Origin: Streptomyces sp. NBC_00425
GTDB taxonomy: Bacteria; Actinomycetota; Actinomycetes; Streptomycetales; Streptomycetaceae
Direction of reading: 5' to 3'
Assembly: GCF_036030735.1 (NCBI RefSeq)
Contig: NZ_CP107928.1
Span: 9,176,001-9,240,000 of the forward strand
DNA length: 64,000 nt
The translations under genes were made by a program, and so were the position numbers. The notes below the pieces were generated by a model. It was not told where the DNA came from and did no database searches. It worked only from the letters and a program-made list of their open reading frames with translations. Of this stretch, positions 62,602 to 64,000 are shown piece after piece (position 1 is the first letter of the stretch; the number at the start of each line of letters is the position of its first letter).

Positions 62602-62649
62602 CGAACCGTCGAGCCGTCGAGCCGTCGAGCCGTCGAGCCGTCGAACGGT
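62602..62649 (+). repeat. Six tandem 8-bp units (CGAGCCGT)
   Basis: Four exact CGAGCCGT units (62610-62641) flanked by CGAACCGT (62602-62609) and CGAACGGT (62642-62649). The array begins right after the stop of the hypothetical gene and lies about 220 bp before the RiPP precursor. It is likely a slippage-prone spacer; a regulatory role is possible. Confidence 0.9.
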
Positions 62650-62867
62650 CAACCTTCACCGGGACAGGACGACTTCGACCGGACCGTGACTGCGAGGCGC
62701 GGCGAGGCGAGGGCATGGAGGGAGACCTCCCTCATCGCATACGCGAGAGCGATCGAAGTCCCGGCCATGTTGAGTCGTCAAGTTGTTCGATGTGCGGCGA
62801 CACGTCAACGGTGCTGTGCTGGTAGGGAGCCCACACCTGACCAGACCCTCCATGGAGGTGACTCACC

Positions 62868-63134
62868 ATGGCATCGTTCAAACTCGGTGACCCCGTGGCC
62901 GAGGACGCGCAGACCCAGTCGGCGATCTCCACAGACCTGGCTCCTCCGGTCATTCTCAGGGCGCAACCCGAATCGTTCGTACGCCTGAACACACCCGAAG
63001 AGCTGCGGGACTGGGAAGAGGCCGTCCGCGCCACCACAGGGATGCGCATCGACGCCACCCGGATGGGAGGCTCGGCGTCGGAGTCGTGCTCGTGCGGCTG
63101 CTCCGACGACTGCTGCGTGGACTGCCCCGTCTGA
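62868..63134 (+). CDS. Cysteine-rich RiPP precursor peptide (candidate new class)
   Basis: An 88-residue peptide with a strong site (GGAGGTG) before ATG 62868. Residues 1-66 form a leader (MASFKLGDPVAEDAQTQSAI, then VILRAQPESFVRLNTPEELR and DWEEAVRATTGMRIDATRMG). Residues 67-88 are a very different tail, GSASESCSCGCSDDCCVDCP-V, with six Cys, three Asp, one Glu and five Ser. The stop overlaps the start of an ATP-grasp maturase by one base, the classic layout of a RiPP precursor and its modifying enzyme. Known graspetide cores are rich in Thr/Ser and Asp/Glu, not Cys, so the product chemistry is open. Confidence 0.78.
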   Translation: MASFKLGDPVAEDAQTQSAISTDLAPPVILRAQPESFVRLNTPEELRDWEEAVRATTGMRIDATRMGGSASESCSCGCSDDCCVDCPV

Positions 63135-64000
63135 TGATCCTCACGGTGTCCGTCGAGGACGACTTCCACACCCACGTCATCCGGGACGCAGCCGTCCGCC
63201 GCGGCTTCCGCGACTTCCACGTCCTCGAGTGCGACCGCATCAGCGGCCGTCCCGGCCTGACGTGGAGGTCGCACGGCGACGCATCCAGCACCGTCCTCAC
63301 GTCCGAGGGGCGCACCATCCCCCTCGACGCGGTGTCGGTGCTGTGGTGGCGGCGGATGCGGGCGAACCAGCAGGCGTCCGCCCGCGCGTCGAGCGACCAC
63401 CAGCAGCGCCTGGTCGACAACGACAGCCGGGGAGCCCTCGGCGGCATCCTCGCGGCGTCCTTCCGCGGCCAGTGGATCTCCACTCCCGAAGCGACCGACC
63501 GCGCTGCGGACAAGCTGTACCAGCTGTCCGTGGCGCGGGAGGCGGGTTTCCGGGTGCCGCGCACGCTCGTCTCCCAATCCCGCGACGAGGTGGCGGAGTT
63601 CGCCCGCACCGTGGACCGGGTGATCGTCAAACCGGTGGTGGGCGCGACCGGCCCGCTCATGTTCACCCAGTACATCGACGATCCGCAGGCCATCCCCGAG
63701 GAGTCCTTCAACGTGTGCCCGGCCGTCTACCAGGAGTACATCCCCGGCCGCAGGCACGTGCGGCTCAACTGCTTCGGCGAGCAGATGTACGCGGCCCTCA
63801 TCGAGAGCGACCGCCTCGACTGGCGTCCCGACCTCAACGTGCCCATCTCCCGGTGGGAGGTGCCGCCCGACGTCGGCAGTCGGGTGGTGGAGGTACTGCG
63901 GCGCCTGGGGCTGCGTATGGGCGCCATCGACCTCAAGCTCACCCCGGACGGCGAGCCCGTCTGGCTGGAGGTCAACCCGCAGGGACAGTTCCTTTTCCTG
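63134..64000 (+). CDS. ATP-grasp peptide maturase (MvdD/graspetide-ligase-like), 3' end outside window
   Basis: ATG 63134 lies in TGATG with the precursor stop. The visible 289 residues contain an N-terminal pre-ATP-grasp domain (SVEDDFHTHVIRDAAVRRGF, LDAVSVLWWRRMRANQQ). The ATP-grasp core follows: DKLYQLSVAREAGFRVPRT, VDRVIVKPVVGATGPLMFTQ, CPAVYQEYIPGRRHVRLNCF, GAIDLKLTPDGEPVWLEVNP and QGQFLFL. The last block holds metal-binding Glu/Asn. This is the MvdD-type set that activates carboxylates with ATP to cyclise a peptide by ester or amide bonds. The gene is open to the window edge. Confidence 0.85.
   Translation, partial: MILTVSVEDDFHTHVIRDAAVRRGFRDFHVLECDRISGRPGLTWRSHGDASSTVLTSEGRTIPLDAVSVLWWRRMRANQQASARASSDHQQRLVDNDSRGALGGILAASFRGQWISTPEATDRAADKLYQLSVAREAGFRVPRTLVSQSRDEVAEFARTVDRVIVKPVVGATGPLMFTQYIDDPQAIPEESFNVCPAVYQEYIPGRRHVRLNCFGEQMYAALIESDRLDWRPDLNVPISRWEVPPDVGSRVVEVLRRLGLRMGAIDLKLTPDGEPVWLEVNPQGQFLFL

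Overview
The window is high-GC actinobacterial DNA, almost certainly from a Streptomyces or close relative. Supporting signs are the strong GC bias at third codon positions, frequent GTG starts with GGAG-type ribosome binding sites, many ATGA/GTGA-coupled genes, a spore-associated-protein-like secreted protein in two copies, an NB-ARC/TPR regulator, and a TTA codon in one gene that would fit bldA control. No rRNA, tRNA or CRISPR array was seen.

Layout. Positions 1-2.9 kb hold the end of a PadR-type regulator, two phosphatidylethanolamine-binding (YbhB/YbcL) proteins and a divergent MarR regulator with two matched operator palindromes. Positions 2.9-9.6 kb are a graveyard of mobile DNA: IS630 pieces, one of them split by a 2.4-kb IS5-like element carrying a pentapeptide-repeat membrane protein, then IS1380 and hydrolase fragments, and frameshifted or truncated YCII, ECF-sigma and CoA-transferase genes. 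Positions 9.6-23.9 kb are an aromatic-catabolism island. A long minus-strand operon (two FAH-type hydrolases, cyclase family, FAD monooxygenase, ACMSD-like amidohydrolase, extradiol dioxygenase, MFS carrier) is divergent from a LysR regulator. Next to it lies an AraC-controlled hydroxyquinol pathway: a fused maleylacetate reductase/hydroxyquinol 1,2-dioxygenase and a ring hydroxylase. Its right border is scarred by an IS5 fragment and a degraded group II intron.

Positions 25-48.6 kb are mixed chromosome: secreted proteins, L,D-transpeptidase, a GNAT gene coupled to an IF-1 paralogue, TetR/hydrolase, SGNH esterase, an N-methyltryptophan-oxidase-like enzyme, an NlpC/P60-DUF2690 protein, the NB-ARC/TPR regulator and a DUF2975-XRE pair. 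Positions 48.6-55.9 kb form a potassium region: an APC permease divergent from kdpFABC, with a 27-residue membrane peptide gene in front of kdpF. Positions 56-61.3 kb carry a ribbon-helix-helix gene, a DUF4097 protein, a DrrAB-type ABC transporter, RidA and a WYL regulator. The window ends inside a RiPP locus: a precursor with an unusual six-cysteine tail, overlapped by an ATP-grasp peptide maturase that runs off the edge. This is the best candidate for an undescribed system.

Much of the regulation can be read from the DNA. Matched palindromes sit between divergent genes (MarR, LysR, TetR, RidA/WYL), and one 21-bp palindrome occurs at two unrelated loci 6.9 kb apart, suggesting a shared repressor.
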